A stretch of 64,000 nt of DNA from Leptospiraceae bacterium (GCA_016708435.1 JADJFV010000033.1:310001-374000), one strand, 5' to 3'. Positions 42,478-52,189 are shown, counted from the first letter of the stretch. Notes: generated by a model not told the origin, from the sequence alone. Translations and numbers: made by a program.

Positions 42478-45201
42478 TTAGCCCGTAGTCTTTAATCCAC
42501 TTGCAATTGCATTTACGGTTAAGAGCAAATTCATTAGGACTGTTTCTCCTTCCGGATTATTGTCATTAGCCAATAGCTCTCGCCATTTTTTCAAAAGTTT
42601 TACTTGTTCGTTGTGCAATAAAACTAATCCGTTTTTTCTATACTGGAATGATTCTAGTAACTGCGGTTTTTTTACTCCTAGCTTTGAATCAAAAATTTCT
42701 TCCATGAACTGAACCGTTTTATTGTATTCAGCTAAAATAGTGTTTAAGAATTTTTCTCCGAGCTTTGCGTTAGGAACTAACGTTGTGTATAACTTCATAA
42801 TATCAGGATCTGCATAGACAAGATTCAATACTACATTACTCATTACATAATATAAAAAATTCCAATCTTTCACTTCTGTTTTTAGAAGAGCAAAACTTTC
42901 TGGATTCTTTGTTTTTAATTCTTCGAGTGCACTTCCAATTCCATACCAACCGGGAAGATAAAACCTGGATTGATTCCAACTAAAGACCCAGGGAATCGCA
43001 CGCAAATCTCCAAGAGATCTTTTTCCTGTTCTTCTAGATGGTCTTGAACCGTGGCGGCTATTCTCTATTACGTCTATAGGTGTTGCGAAACTATAAAATT
43101 CCATAAAATCAGGATCAGTCATTAACTCTCTGTAAACCGCTTTACTTTTTTCTGAAAGATCATTCATGTAATTTTCAAAGCGATGCTCTCTTTTTGGTAA
43201 AGAAGAATGCTTGATATTAGTAGATGCAGAGCTAGCTAATATTAATTCCAAATTGTAAATAGCTGTATTTCGATTCGCAAATTGTTGCGAGATAACTTCT
43301 CCCTGCACAGTCATTCTAATTTTTCCAGAAAAAGAAAAATGAGGAAGTGCCTGCATAAATTTATGCATCTTTCCACCACCACGACTTATCGTTCCACCTC
43401 TTCCATGAAAATACATGATTTCCAATCCGTGTTTCTTTGCAATATCCGTTAGCCGCTTCTGGCATAGATATAAATTCCACTGACTCGCAATGATACCACC
43501 GTCTTTATTGCTATCGCTGTAGCCTAGCATGACTTGAACGATTGGATTTTTTCCTGGATATTTATTTTGATTATGGAGAATACTTTCTTTTACGATTGGA
43601 TGCGTTATATACTTTTCAAAAATTTCGGGAGCTTGTTGTAAATCTTCCACTGTTTCAAAAAGAGGAACAATACTCAAAGGACAAAATAGTTTTCCAGAAT
43701 CTTTATCCAAATGAAGAAGCCCAATTTCTTTTGCAAAAAGATAAACTAGCAAGAGATCGGATAATGATCTTGTCATACTAACTATGACTCCACCGATACT
43801 CTTAGCTCCTGAGATTGCTAAATTGTTTTTTACAATTCTAAAATACGTTAACAAGTCCTCCGATTCTTTTTCGGTATGCGAATCGGAAATTAAAAATGGA
43901 CGCATACTCTGTAGTTCGCTATTGATAAACGAAACTCTTTTGTCCTCTGACCAATTCGAAAATTGAAAATCTTCAAAACCTGCATTCTTTAAAATCTGCT
44001 CAAATACCATGTCGTGGTGTTTGCTGTTTTGTCGAATGTCGAGGGAAGCTAAATGAAATCCAAAAGTTTGAATGAGTCTTTGAATTGGAAAAATATCCTT
44101 TTCTACAATTCTATTGGCGGAAATTTCAGTTAGCGACAAATTGAGAGTATCCAGATCAGCCAACAATTCTTCAGGTGAATAATACGAATAATCCGTCATT
44201 GTCTCAGTTGGCAAGCGGTGAATGATTAGATTTACATACTGACGCCAGGGTTCATCGTGATTTCGCTTGAGACATTCTTCTCCGGTGTTTCCCATGCGCT
44301 TTGCTAATTCAGCAATTTTAGTCAAGAAGCGATCAGACGGCATTTGCAATCTATCAGAGAGACTTAACTTTTTTATCAAGTTTGTTAATTCATTTTCGAT
44401 TAATCGAATTGCTGTTGTTCTAAAAGTTTTGAGGGTATCCTCTGTTACCTGCGGAGTTACAAAAGGGTGACCATCTCTATCTACCCCTACCCAATTTCCA
44501 AATCCGAGGAGTGGGAAGTTTTTAGAGTCCTTGATTAAACTTGAATTAAATCCTAAATGCTTCCATGCAAATTTTAGTTTATCGTCAAGACCCGATAGCA
44601 CATTTGGAAATACATTTTCTAAATAATGAAGGATATTATTTCTTTCCGAAATTACATCTGGCTTTTGTAAATAGATTTCTCCCGTTCTCCACAAACGCTC
44701 TAAGGATAATTTTATTTCTTCTCGGATCATTTCTTTTTCGGAGTTAGTCCACATTGAGTTTTCTAATTTTAAAAGATTCAAATACAAAACTCTGTGTTGA
44801 TCTAAAACTGTAATTCTCTTTGCTTCCGTTGGATGGGCTGTTAAAACTATCTCGGAATAAATATTAGGCAACTGCTTTGAAATATCTTCCTGGGAAAATC
44901 CTTTTTCTTTTAAGTCGATTAACTTTTCTACCCAGAGTCCTTTTTGACCTTCTGCTCCTTTTTCGGTTTCGACTTTTCTTCTGTATTGGGCTGCGGCATT
45001 TTCTTCTACTATGTTTAAAAGTTGAAAGTAAAGTGATAATACCTGTGAAGTTTTTTCGGAACTCTGTGAATTTAACTGACTCAAATCTAATGAGCCTGAT
45101 TCTACTTTTTCTAAAATGGAAAGCGCTTCCTTCTCATTTAGCTCAGTTAATACTTCCTTTAAACAGTTTAATGTGTATGTAAGGTCTTTTCTAATTTTCA
45201 T
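42478..45201 (-). CDS. ppc: Phosphoenolpyruvate carboxylase
   Basis: 907 residues, normal length for bacterial PEPC. It adds bicarbonate to phosphoenolpyruvate to give oxaloacetate, replenishing the TCA cycle. Active-site segments: VLTAHPTEAKR with His123, then the central GYSDSNKDGG and FHGRGGTISRGGG, and SRHGSRPSRRTGKRSLGDLRAIPWVFSW. The C-terminus ends GLKTTG, close to the conserved NTG tail that reaches into the active site, so the gene is complete. Ribosome site GGGGAG precedes ATG. Its 3' end converges on the porin gene with only a terminator between them. Confidence 0.97.
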   Translation of the reverse strand: MKIRKDLTYTLNCLKEVLTELNEKEALSILEKVESGSLDLSQLNSQSSEKTSQVLSLYFQLLNIVEENAAAQYRRKVETEKGAEGQKGLWVEKLIDLKEKGFSQEDISKQLPNIYSEIVLTAHPTEAKRITVLDQHRVLYLNLLKLENSMWTNSEKEMIREEIKLSLERLWRTGEIYLQKPDVISERNNILHYLENVFPNVLSGLDDKLKFAWKHLGFNSSLIKDSKNFPLLGFGNWVGVDRDGHPFVTPQVTEDTLKTFRTTAIRLIENELTNLIKKLSLSDRLQMPSDRFLTKIAELAKRMGNTGEECLKRNHDEPWRQYVNLIIHRLPTETMTDYSYYSPEELLADLDTLNLSLTEISANRIVEKDIFPIQRLIQTFGFHLASLDIRQNSKHHDMVFEQILKNAGFEDFQFSNWSEDKRVSFINSELQSMRPFLISDSHTEKESEDLLTYFRIVKNNLAISGAKSIGGVIVSMTRSLSDLLLVYLFAKEIGLLHLDKDSGKLFCPLSIVPLFETVEDLQQAPEIFEKYITHPIVKESILHNQNKYPGKNPIVQVMLGYSDSNKDGGIIASQWNLYLCQKRLTDIAKKHGLEIMYFHGRGGTISRGGGKMHKFMQALPHFSFSGKIRMTVQGEVISQQFANRNTAIYNLELILASSASTNIKHSSLPKREHRFENYMNDLSEKSKAVYRELMTDPDFMEFYSFATPIDVIENSRHGSRPSRRTGKRSLGDLRAIPWVFSWNQSRFYLPGWYGIGSALEELKTKNPESFALLKTEVKDWNFLYYVMSNVVLNLVYADPDIMKLYTTLVPNAKLGEKFLNTILAEYNKTVQFMEEIFDSKLGVKKPQLLESFQYRKNGLVLLHNEQVKLLKKWRELLANDNNPEGETVLMNLLLTVNAIASGLKTTG

Positions 45202-45375
45202 AATCTCCCCTATCTTGGTTTTGTTAAATGTATTTATAATTTGTGAATTGCATCTCTGTTGAAAAACTTTGGTGCATTATTTTGACTGGGCTTTTTTATT
45301 CTTTGGGGTTTCTTTTTCTATAATAATGAAAAAAATCTTTGGAGATAATGAAATAATCCAAAAATAAAAGAAATG

Positions 45376-45440
45376 GAAGCCTTAGATGATTTCTATTCCG
45401 ATTTCTTCACCATTGCAATTTACACCCAATTAGCCGCTTG
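45376..45440. other. Mosaic remnant of two neighbouring gene ends
   Basis: Bases 45376-45417 match 40041-40082, the 3' coding end of the 241-residue helical protein, at 40 of 42 positions. Bases 45420-45440 are identical to 46540-46560, the 3' end of the minus-strand amidase gene. So an old junction between a second copy of the helical-protein gene and the amidase gene is preserved here, now separated from the amidase by the Fic gene. The rest of the 460-nt gap upstream of Fic holds a hairpin (AAGTGCT/AGCACTT, 45539-45558) and nothing else recognised. Confidence 0.75.
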
Positions 45441-46560
45441 ATTTGTTTATTGGATAGAAAATTTGCTAGACTAAGAATGCAAACTTAAAAACCAAAAGAA
45501 TCGAGATAAAAGAAAGTTAAGCAAGTTATCTGATTGCTAAGTGCTAAAAAAAGCACTTTATTCGATTTTCAGATTGCAATCATGTAAATAGCCTTTTTAT
45601 CTGGAAAAATACAGGAGTATCGCAAATGACAAGTACGTTTCCGAAGGCGGTGTAGGTTTCCTATGTTCGAAGAAATTGATCAACTAAAGAAGCATTTAGA
45701 CAAACTTCGTCCCTTAGATCCTCGTTTGGTGAAAAACCAGTTGGACGATTTAATTTTGCGTTGGACCTATCACTCGAATGCTATCGAAGGTAATACCCTT
45801 ACTCTGCTGGAAACCAAGGTAGTATTGGAAAACGGAATTACGATTGGCGGTAAAACCTTACGAGAACATTTTGAGGCAATTAACCATCGAGAGGCGATTC
45901 TTTACCTCTTAGATATTATTCAAAAGAATGAACCATTTTCAGAGTGGCAAATTCGAAGTATCCACCAACTGATTTTGAAAAATATTGATGATGAACAAGC
46001 TGGGGGGTATAGAACTATGAATGTAACCATATCGGGGGCAAGTCATATTCCACCGGATCACAGTTTACTGATAGATAAAATGTCTCAATTGGTAGACTGG
46101 TATCATTCCCAAGCCAACACTTTACACCCTATAGAAAGAGCCGCAAAAATTCATGCTGATTTTGTAGGAATCCATCCATTCAGTGATGGAAACGGTCGTA
46201 CCTCTCGTCTACTCATGAACTTAGAATTGATGAAGGCAGGTTATTTGCCTTGTATCATTACAGTAGAAAGTAGACTCAATTATTACCAAACATTAGATGA
46301 CTGGATTACAAAAAAGGAAACTAGGAATTTTGTTCAACTCATAGCAGATGCAGAGTTAGATGCTTTAAAACAATACCAACGACTATTGGGTTTTTAATAA
46401 TACTCTTTTAGTCATGCGTCCATACCAAATTAGCACGTTGGGGTTATTTGGACATTGTGCAAGAACTTCAAGAAAGATTCCCGAATCCTGATGGAATTGT
46501 CAAAGAAAACTATCCGCACATAGTAAAACTTTGTTTTGATTACACCCAATTAGCCGCTTG
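45420..46560. mobile_element. Putative Fic-carrying cassette between 21-nt direct repeats
   Basis: Identical 21-nt direct repeats (45420-45440 and 46540-46560, starting TTACACCCAATTAGCC) bound a ~1.1-kb segment whose main gene is Fic. The right copy is the last coding bases and stop of the amidase; the left copy is attached to an orphan fragment of another gene. This is what site-specific insertion at the end of the amidase gene, with duplication of the target, would leave. No integrase or transposase is present. A short frame after Fic (46448 onwards, starting LDIVQELQERFPNPDG) lacks a ribosome site and may be a remnant. The mechanism is inferred. Confidence 0.45.
45663..46397 (+). CDS. Fic-family protein with built-in inhibitory motif
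   Basis: 244 residues. Fic core with the complete catalytic motif HPFSDGNGRTSR (171-182), which transfers AMP or another nucleotide phosphate to a target hydroxyl. An N-terminal inhibitory helix carries S38-N-A-I-E42-G (the (S/T)xxxE(G/N) motif), so this is a class II, auto-inhibited Fic protein. A target-docking hairpin is seen near SGASHIPPDH. The protein lacks the usual C-terminal winged-helix domain and is at the short end for the class. The start at ATG 45663 has only a weak ribosome site. It is the sole clear gene between the direct repeats. Confidence 0.92.
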   Translation: MFEEIDQLKKHLDKLRPLDPRLVKNQLDDLILRWTYHSNAIEGNTLTLLETKVVLENGITIGGKTLREHFEAINHREAILYLLDIIQKNEPFSEWQIRSIHQLILKNIDDEQAGGYRTMNVTISGASHIPPDHSLLIDKMSQLVDWYHSQANTLHPIERAAKIHADFVGIHPFSDGNGRTSRLLMNLELMKAGYLPCIITVESRLNYYQTLDDWITKKETRNFVQLIADAELDALKQYQRLLGF

Positions 46561-47928
46561 TTCTAATTCAAATGCTAATTCCAATAAAGTTTTATCGTGT
46601 CCTAAGCCAGCGAAAAATTGCATTCCCAAAGGTAGACCTTCCTTGCTCATTCCAAGAGGAAGGCTAATGGCGGGACCACCGGAGATATTATGAATTGGGG
46701 TAAAAGGAACAAATTCTTTTAATCTTTCATAAGCAAGATGAAATTCTACATCAGTAGTGGACAAATATCCAATCTTTGGAGCAGGATGAGCAATCGTAGG
46801 ACAAAGTATAACATCAAAGTTTTGAAATAGTTTTTCATACTCTCCAAAGAAATGTCTTAATCGATGAAATAGAATGGGGGATTTGAATATATGCTTAAAA
46901 TAATGTTTCCCAATTTCTTTCGTCCAGTATTCTAACTTTTCATTGTTAAATTTATTATCTACAATCAATCCTCCCATATGACTAAATAAAAAAGCAAGCA
47001 TTCCCCAATACAGAAAAAAATCATCGCCTACTTGCTTGCCAAAAGGACAAGGAATTTCTTCCACGGAATGTTTTAAATTCTCACATAGTTTTGCAGTGCG
47101 ATCAACTGTTGCAACGACTTCTAGATGAACAGGTTTATTAAATGGTATGGATTTAAAGAATCCAATTTTTAGTCTTCTTTGGGAAGGATGCTCTACTAGT
47201 CCGATTGGAGGAAGCTTTTTGTTTTGATAAAATTTTTCTGCTTCAAAATAAAATTGAGCTGTATCTCTGACTGTGCGACTAACGACTCCCTGACACACGA
47301 TGTTCACGGGTAAACTACTCAAAGCATCTTCTCTCATCAAACGATCTCTGCTTGGTTTTAAACCAACTAGTCCACAGCAGGCAGCGGGAATTCGAATAGA
47401 TCCACCGCCATCATTTGCATGTGCAATCGGAACAACTCCGGAAGCAACCAGTGCCGCAGCGCCACCTGAAGAGCCGCCTGTAGAATGCTCCGTGTTCCAG
47501 GGATTTCGAGTGCTTCCATTTAACAGAGATTCTGTTGTCGCAGTTAAACCAAATTCACAAAGCGCTGATTTTCCGAGGGAAACAAATCCAAGCGCACTCA
47601 TTTGTTGGACTAACTTGCTATTCTTTTTCGCTTCGCTTTTGTGCACTGCAAGTGAGCCATAACTAGTTGGAACTCCCATTACATCTTCATTGTCTTTGAT
47701 AAAGGTGGGAATTCCAGAAAAGAAACCTTCTGACGGAGTTTTAGAATTTTTTCTAGCTAGATCGTAAGTCTTTGTGATAATCGCATTTAGAAAAGGATTT
47801 ACCTTCTCTGCTCTTTGAATAGAAGCTTCTAGAATTTCTTCCGCTTTAATTTCTTTTTTAGAAATCAATTTCGCCAATTCTACCGCATCTTTTTTTCCCA
47901 TTATATCATTACAAAACGCACTTATCAT
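46540..47928 (-). CDS. Amidase signature family hydrolase
   Basis: 462 residues. Amidase-signature enzyme with the Ser-cisSer-Lys triad: Lys78 in TFIKDNED, cis-Ser153 in STGGSSGGAAAL and nucleophile Ser177 in NDGGGSIRIPA, with the spacings seen in FAAH and malonamidase. It hydrolyses an amide bond; GatA-type function in tRNA amidation is unlikely because gatB and gatC are not nearby, so a stand-alone amidase (fatty acid amide or similar) is the better guess. AAGGAAAA precedes ATG 47928. Its 3' terminal 21 nt form the right copy of the direct repeat around the Fic cassette. It is soluble, with no signal peptide. Confidence 0.92.
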   Translation of the reverse strand: MISAFCNDIMGKKDAVELAKLISKKEIKAEEILEASIQRAEKVNPFLNAIITKTYDLARKNSKTPSEGFFSGIPTFIKDNEDVMGVPTSYGSLAVHKSEAKKNSKLVQQMSALGFVSLGKSALCEFGLTATTESLLNGSTRNPWNTEHSTGGSSGGAAALVASGVVPIAHANDGGGSIRIPAACCGLVGLKPSRDRLMREDALSSLPVNIVCQGVVSRTVRDTAQFYFEAEKFYQNKKLPPIGLVEHPSQRRLKIGFFKSIPFNKPVHLEVVATVDRTAKLCENLKHSVEEIPCPFGKQVGDDFFLYWGMLAFLFSHMGGLIVDNKFNNEKLEYWTKEIGKHYFKHIFKSPILFHRLRHFFGEYEKLFQNFDVILCPTIAHPAPKIGYLSTTDVEFHLAYERLKEFVPFTPIHNISGGPAISLPLGMSKEGLPLGMQFFAGLGHDKTLLELAFELEQAANWV

Positions 47929-47948
47929 ATTTTCCTTCTTGTTGATGA

Positions 47949-49325
47949 TTAAAAAATAGTAAATGTAAACACTCTATTATTTGCTTTATCCGTGAAATAA
48001 ACTTTTCTTGCAGTGTCTATCGAAATCCCATAAGGGGTAAAAGTTGCACTGATTGTTGAGCTAACATTGGTTATGGTTGCATAATCTACAAGTGTAGTCG
48101 CAATACCAGATGAAGTAATCATTCGAATTTTATTATTGGAAGTATCTGCTATGTATACATTCCCATTCGAATCAACGGCAACGCCTGAGGGACGATCAAA
48201 TAAAGCAGATAATGCAGGTCCATCTAAGAAACCAGAATCGCCAGTTCCTCCAATTGTAGTCACCACTCCCGCTTGCGTCATCATCTTGATTTTGTTATTA
48301 TTTGTATCTGCTATATAGATATTTCCTAAAGAATCTACTGCGACTCCGAGAGGATTACTAAAAACAGCTCCACCGATTGAACTGACTATTCCGCCAGAAG
48401 TTACCTTTCTAATTTTGTTATTGATAGTATCCGCGACATATAAGTTCCCTGAAGTATCTATTGCAATTCCGGAAGGAGTATTAAAAGAGGCAGAAGTTCC
48501 GTTGGCATCGGTAGAACCAGAACTGCCAGAGCCGGCAAGTGTGCTCACTGTTCCCGAAGAAATTTTGCGAATTCTATGATTATTCGAGTCAGCTATATAC
48601 AAATTTCCGCTCGTATCAATGGCGACACCAAGAGGAGATCTAAAAGCTGCCGATGCCGCTAGACCTTCCGTATAGGCATAACTTCCTGAGCCTGCAAAAG
48701 TAGTCACATCACCAGATGAAGTAACTCTTCTAATTTTTTCGTTATTCTCATCTGCTACATAAGAATTTCCCTCACTGCCGATTGCTATTCCGGAAGGATA
48801 ATAAAATGATGCCGCAGTCCTTGATCCATCAGTCGAACCCGGACTACCCGAACCGGCAAGAACATAAGGCACCACAGGATAGGCAACTGTAACTCTAATA
48901 TCGGTCGTAGTGCCCCCATGAGAATTTGAGGCGGTGATTAAATGAAGTGTTGCCGCTTGAAGAACAGTTGGGCTGCCGCCTATTTCACAGGTAGACGGAT
49001 TCAGAGTAAGTCCCGCAGGCAAAGCCGGGCTCGCTGTGCAACTTGTTACGGATCCGCTTACATTCACGAGCCCAGCAGAGGCAGGCTGAAGCAAAAAAAA
49101 TTTATAAGAAAGTTCATAGTAAGACAACCCGGAGGGAGGAGTTCCTGTTGACGTTGTTGCGGTATTTGCCTTAGGAGCCGGGTATCTAAGATTATATAAA
49201 AATAAATTTACAAAAAGTCCAACTCCGCCTTTTGCATCGAGAGGATTTGATCTCGAAGGAGTCGAATCGGAATAACAATTTAAAAAGAATGAAATCGATA
49301 AGAAATAAATAATTAAGTATTTCAT
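47949..49325 (-). CDS. NHL-repeat lipoprotein with putative-Ig domain
   Basis: 458 residues. Lipobox FLNC (Cys17), a Pro/Thr-rich linker, one putative-Ig segment (about 75-150; SVTSCTASPALPAGLTLNPS then GGSPTVLQAATLHLITASN) and a six-bladed NHL beta-propeller (about 155-458) with repeats of the form FxxPxGVAIDxxGNLYIADxxNNKIRKV and SGxxSTLAGSGSxG. It is probably on the outer surface, where propellers bind proteins or sugars. The Ig segment is the same module as in the LamG lipoprotein at 32991-35597. A Shine-Dalgarno (GGAGAT) precedes ATG. It lies between amidase and caspase genes on the same strand. Confidence 0.85.
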   Translation of the reverse strand: MKYLIIYFLSISFFLNCYSDSTPSRSNPLDAKGGVGLFVNLFLYNLRYPAPKANTATTSTGTPPSGLSYYELSYKFFLLQPASAGLVNVSGSVTSCTASPALPAGLTLNPSTCEIGGSPTVLQAATLHLITASNSHGGTTTDIRVTVAYPVVPYVLAGSGSPGSTDGSRTAASFYYPSGIAIGSEGNSYVADENNEKIRRVTSSGDVTTFAGSGSYAYTEGLAASAAFRSPLGVAIDTSGNLYIADSNNHRIRKISSGTVSTLAGSGSSGSTDANGTSASFNTPSGIAIDTSGNLYVADTINNKIRKVTSGGIVSSIGGAVFSNPLGVAVDSLGNIYIADTNNNKIKMMTQAGVVTTIGGTGDSGFLDGPALSALFDRPSGVAVDSNGNVYIADTSNNKIRMITSSGIATTLVDYATITNVSSTISATFTPYGISIDTARKVYFTDKANNRVFTFTIF

Positions 49326-49339
49326 AAAAATCTCCTCTA

Positions 49340-50776
49340 CTAAAATTTTTTGTCCAGAGTTAATGAATAGAATGATTCAATGCCTCTATTGTAAGTTGGG
49401 ATTGTTTTCATATCCGCTTTCCAACTCGTAGAAGTATCTTTGTATATATGGGATTGATCCGAAATTGGTTTACTTAAAATTACATCAACTAATGAAATTG
49501 TCCAAATGAATAGAGCACCGAATTCCATCTGGTTACTCAAATCCGCATGGGTTTTAATTGCTTTATCAATATTATTAAAATAGGCAACATTCGCCATATA
49601 GAGTATACCAAAATTATTTGCAGGAGTGCTCAAAAATAATAGGGAAGGCAAAGCGAGATCCTGGTATGAGTTCATGGATTTTAGATATCGTTGGTGTTGA
49701 GAATAGGAGCCGACTACTAGTCCTAGAAAACTGATCATATAAACCGATCCCCGAATCGAATTTCCATTCTTCGTCTGTCCCCATCCGGGTAAGACAGCCG
49801 ATCTCCAAATATAAGGGAAGCGAGAAATATCTTCTTCTACTTTTTTATCGACAAGGCTTACCGGTGGCTTTGCCGCTACCGTAATTGCCAGATCTCCCGT
49901 TCTTTCTCCATATATTTTAGTATACGGCTTCTGTTGTTTATTCTTATTGAGTGACCATTGTCGCACGGCTTTTTCTACAAATATTTGCAATTCTCCGAAG
50001 GAAACTACTCCGTCTCCATTCTCATCTGCTTTTCCTTCCATACCATAAATTAAATTTTTGGTAAATACACCGTAATCTGATTCGTCATCTTCGTAGCTAA
50101 AATACCCTGACTTTGTGGAATAGAATGTAGCAGCCACTTCCGCTTCCGTATATACTTTTTCGCGAATGCTATCTCTTACGGCGCTTTTGGATGTATACAA
50201 AATATCTCTACAAGCATCTAATATTAAAAGGGATTTTTTGATTTTCTTCTCTTGAAATTTTTTGACAATCCAATCAATTTTTAGCGAGGTGGTAAATTTT
50301 TTATCTGCAACTGTATCTACTGTTAATAAATATCCGTTCTCATCAAAATCGGATATGCCATGACCGGAAAAATACAATACAATCATATCCTCAGGAGTGA
50401 TGAATCTTAAAATGCTTTCTACTTTCTCTTCAATATTTAGTTTTGTCGGATACAAATGGTTTGAGTCATTTTTAAGAATGTCATCTGTCATGACAAAAAC
50501 TTGATCGAACTGTCCGAGCTCTTTCAAAATCTTTCCCATTGCTTTTGCATCATTTCTTGCTTTGGACAAATCCGAGATTGTAGAATCATTATAATCATTG
50601 ATTCCTATTATAAGTGCATATCTCTTCCCTACATTGATTGGAGTTCCTTCTTCATCTATTTCCGTTAATTTGAATCCTTTGGTTTTGATATTATATTTTT
50701 TAGTTTGTTTTGGATTCGTTTCCTGTGCGTAAAGACTGAGTGATATTATTAGAATTAGAATAAGACTTTTCCACAT
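49340..50776 (-). CDS. Secreted caspase-like (C14) protein with EF-hand loop and membrane tail
   Basis: 478 residues. Signal peptide (SLILILIISLSLYAQ), then a caspase/metacaspase p20-type fold: GKRYALIIGINDYND (50-64), the catalytic His in MIVLYFSGHG (His139) and Cys in SLLILDACRD (Cys189). DENGDGVVSFGE (251-262) fits the 12-residue EF-hand calcium loop. A DUF5683-like C-terminal part (about 325-460; WRSAVLPGWGQTKNG..RGSVYMISFLGLVVGS) has hydrophobic helices that would anchor it. Both catalytic residues are present, so it may be an active, calcium-responsive peptidase with specificity for basic or acidic P1 residues (not determinable here). It lies 14 nt upstream of the NHL lipoprotein gene, probably cotranscribed. 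Confidence 0.88.
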   Translation of the reverse strand: MWKSLILILIISLSLYAQETNPKQTKKYNIKTKGFKLTEIDEEGTPINVGKRYALIIGINDYNDSTISDLSKARNDAKAMGKILKELGQFDQVFVMTDDILKNDSNHLYPTKLNIEEKVESILRFITPEDMIVLYFSGHGISDFDENGYLLTVDTVADKKFTTSLKIDWIVKKFQEKKIKKSLLILDACRDILYTSKSAVRDSIREKVYTEAEVAATFYSTKSGYFSYEDDESDYGVFTKNLIYGMEGKADENGDGVVSFGELQIFVEKAVRQWSLNKNKQQKPYTKIYGERTGDLAITVAAKPPVSLVDKKVEEDISRFPYIWRSAVLPGWGQTKNGNSIRGSVYMISFLGLVVGSYSQHQRYLKSMNSYQDLALPSLLFLSTPANNFGILYMANVAYFNNIDKAIKTHADLSNQMEFGALFIWTISLVDVILSKPISDQSHIYKDTSTSWKADMKTIPTYNRGIESFYSLTLDKKF

Positions 50777-50995
50777 GGAATTTAACCTCGCTAGGGTTAT
50801 TACCTGACAAATACTGTGGAACTGTCAAGCTATTTAATTTTCTCCTGCAAGGATAAACTCGTATAGTCTATGCATAATTATCCGCTCTAGTATAAAAACT
50901 AATTAAATAAAAGAAAGTCCACAGAAGTGTTTGCTTACCAGAACGGCGCCAAATTTTATTATGCCGCTAGATGATTTTGTGGCAAACTAAGAGTA

Positions 50996-52189
50996 TTAGC
51001 CGAGCAAGTCTCTCACAGCGTAAATTACATCTTCTACATCTTCATCAGTCATACCGGCGAAGAGGGGAAGAGATACAGCCTTATCATACATCTTACTTGC
51101 GTTCGGAAAATTCTTACGATTGAAGTTGTAAGTTTTTTTATAATAGGGATGTTCAAAGATTGGGATGAAGTGCAGGCTAGTCCCTATATTGCGCTCTTTT
51201 AGTTCTTCTACTAAAGTATCACGTCCCATTTTGGCTAGCTTGGGATCTAATTCTATTCTATATAAATGCCAGGAGTGGTGACCATTCTCATCGGGTAATG
51301 GTAATTTAACTCCCCTGATATCCGCAAAGGCAGAATTGTATCTAAGTGCGATTTCTTCTCGGCGCGACCAAAACCCATTAGCCTCATGAAGTTGAACAAT
51401 TCCTAGAGCCGCCGCAATATCCGTCATATTGTATTTGAAACCGGCATCGACTACTTCATAATACCAACCCGGACGATTGTAGGCATCGCGGTTAATCCCA
51501 TGTAACCGCATGAGTCGAATTCTGTCAGCCAGCTCTTTATGATTGGTAGTTACCATTCCACCTTCACCGGTTGTGATTCCTTTTGTTGCATAAAAACTAA
51601 ATACAGTAAAATCACCCCAAGCTCCTATCATTTTGTCTTTATGCTTGGCGGGGAAAGCATGAGCTGCGTCTTCGATTACGTATAGGTTATATCTATCCGC
51701 AATTTTTATAATCCCTTCCATATCGCAGGTATAGCCGGCGAGGTGAACGGGAATCAAGGCACGAATTTTTTTGCCTGACTCGATATGTTGTAGAGTTTTT
51801 CCATCCCAGTTGCATTCCCGCTCGATTAAATCGGAAAGTGTTTTTGGGGTCATAATATTGTGAATCGGATCGACATCGGTTAAAAGAGGGGTTGCTCCAA
51901 AATAGCAAATCACTTCGGCAGAGGCGGTAAATGTCACAGAGCTTGTAATGACGGCATCATTTTCCGTAAGACCGATTGCTTCTAAAGCCAAATGGAGTCC
52001 TGCTGTTGCAGAATTTAATGCGATTGCTTGGGTAGTCCCTACAAATTCAGCGAATTCCTTTTCGAATTGTTTTACTTTGGGTCCTGAAGTTACCCAGCCG
52101 GAACGTAAAACAGCCGCGACTTCCTCGATTGCCTCCTCTGAAATGGATGGTAATGCAAACGGGAGGAAGGTTTTTCTGATGGTTCTCAT
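50996..52189 (-). CDS. DegT/DnrJ/EryC1/StrS sugar aminotransferase
   Basis: 397 residues from ATG 52189 (AAAGGA about 11 nt upstream; a TTG at 52264 would add 25 residues of unlikely sequence). PLP-dependent, fold type I; the lysine that forms the internal aldimine is Lys203 in FSFYATKGITTGEGG, and the sugar-nucleotide aminotransferase signature includes GWVTSGPKVKQFE, VIEDAAHA and YNMTDIAAALG. It converts a keto-sugar nucleotide to an amino sugar for LPS or other surface glycans. No other glycan-synthesis genes are adjacent, so the exact sugar cannot be inferred. Confidence 0.93.
   Translation of the reverse strand: MRTIRKTFLPFALPSISEEAIEEVAAVLRSGWVTSGPKVKQFEKEFAEFVGTTQAIALNSATAGLHLALEAIGLTENDAVITSSVTFTASAEVICYFGATPLLTDVDPIHNIMTPKTLSDLIERECNWDGKTLQHIESGKKIRALIPVHLAGYTCDMEGIIKIADRYNLYVIEDAAHAFPAKHKDKMIGAWGDFTVFSFYATKGITTGEGGMVTTNHKELADRIRLMRLHGINRDAYNRPGWYYEVVDAGFKYNMTDIAAALGIVQLHEANGFWSRREEIALRYNSAFADIRGVKLPLPDENGHHSWHLYRIELDPKLAKMGRDTLVEELKERNIGTSLHFIPIFEHPYYKKTYNFNRKNFPNASKMYDKAVSLPLFAGMTDEDVEDVIYAVRDLLG

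Noticed and set aside
45539..45558. Small RNA or attenuator before Fic
   Set aside because: Only one short AT-looped hairpin without a T-run; no supporting sequence pattern.
46448..46693. 81-codon plus-strand frame after the Fic gene
   Set aside because: Most overlaps the amidase gene on the other strand; only the first ~30 codons are free, without a ribosome site. Treated as a possible remnant only.
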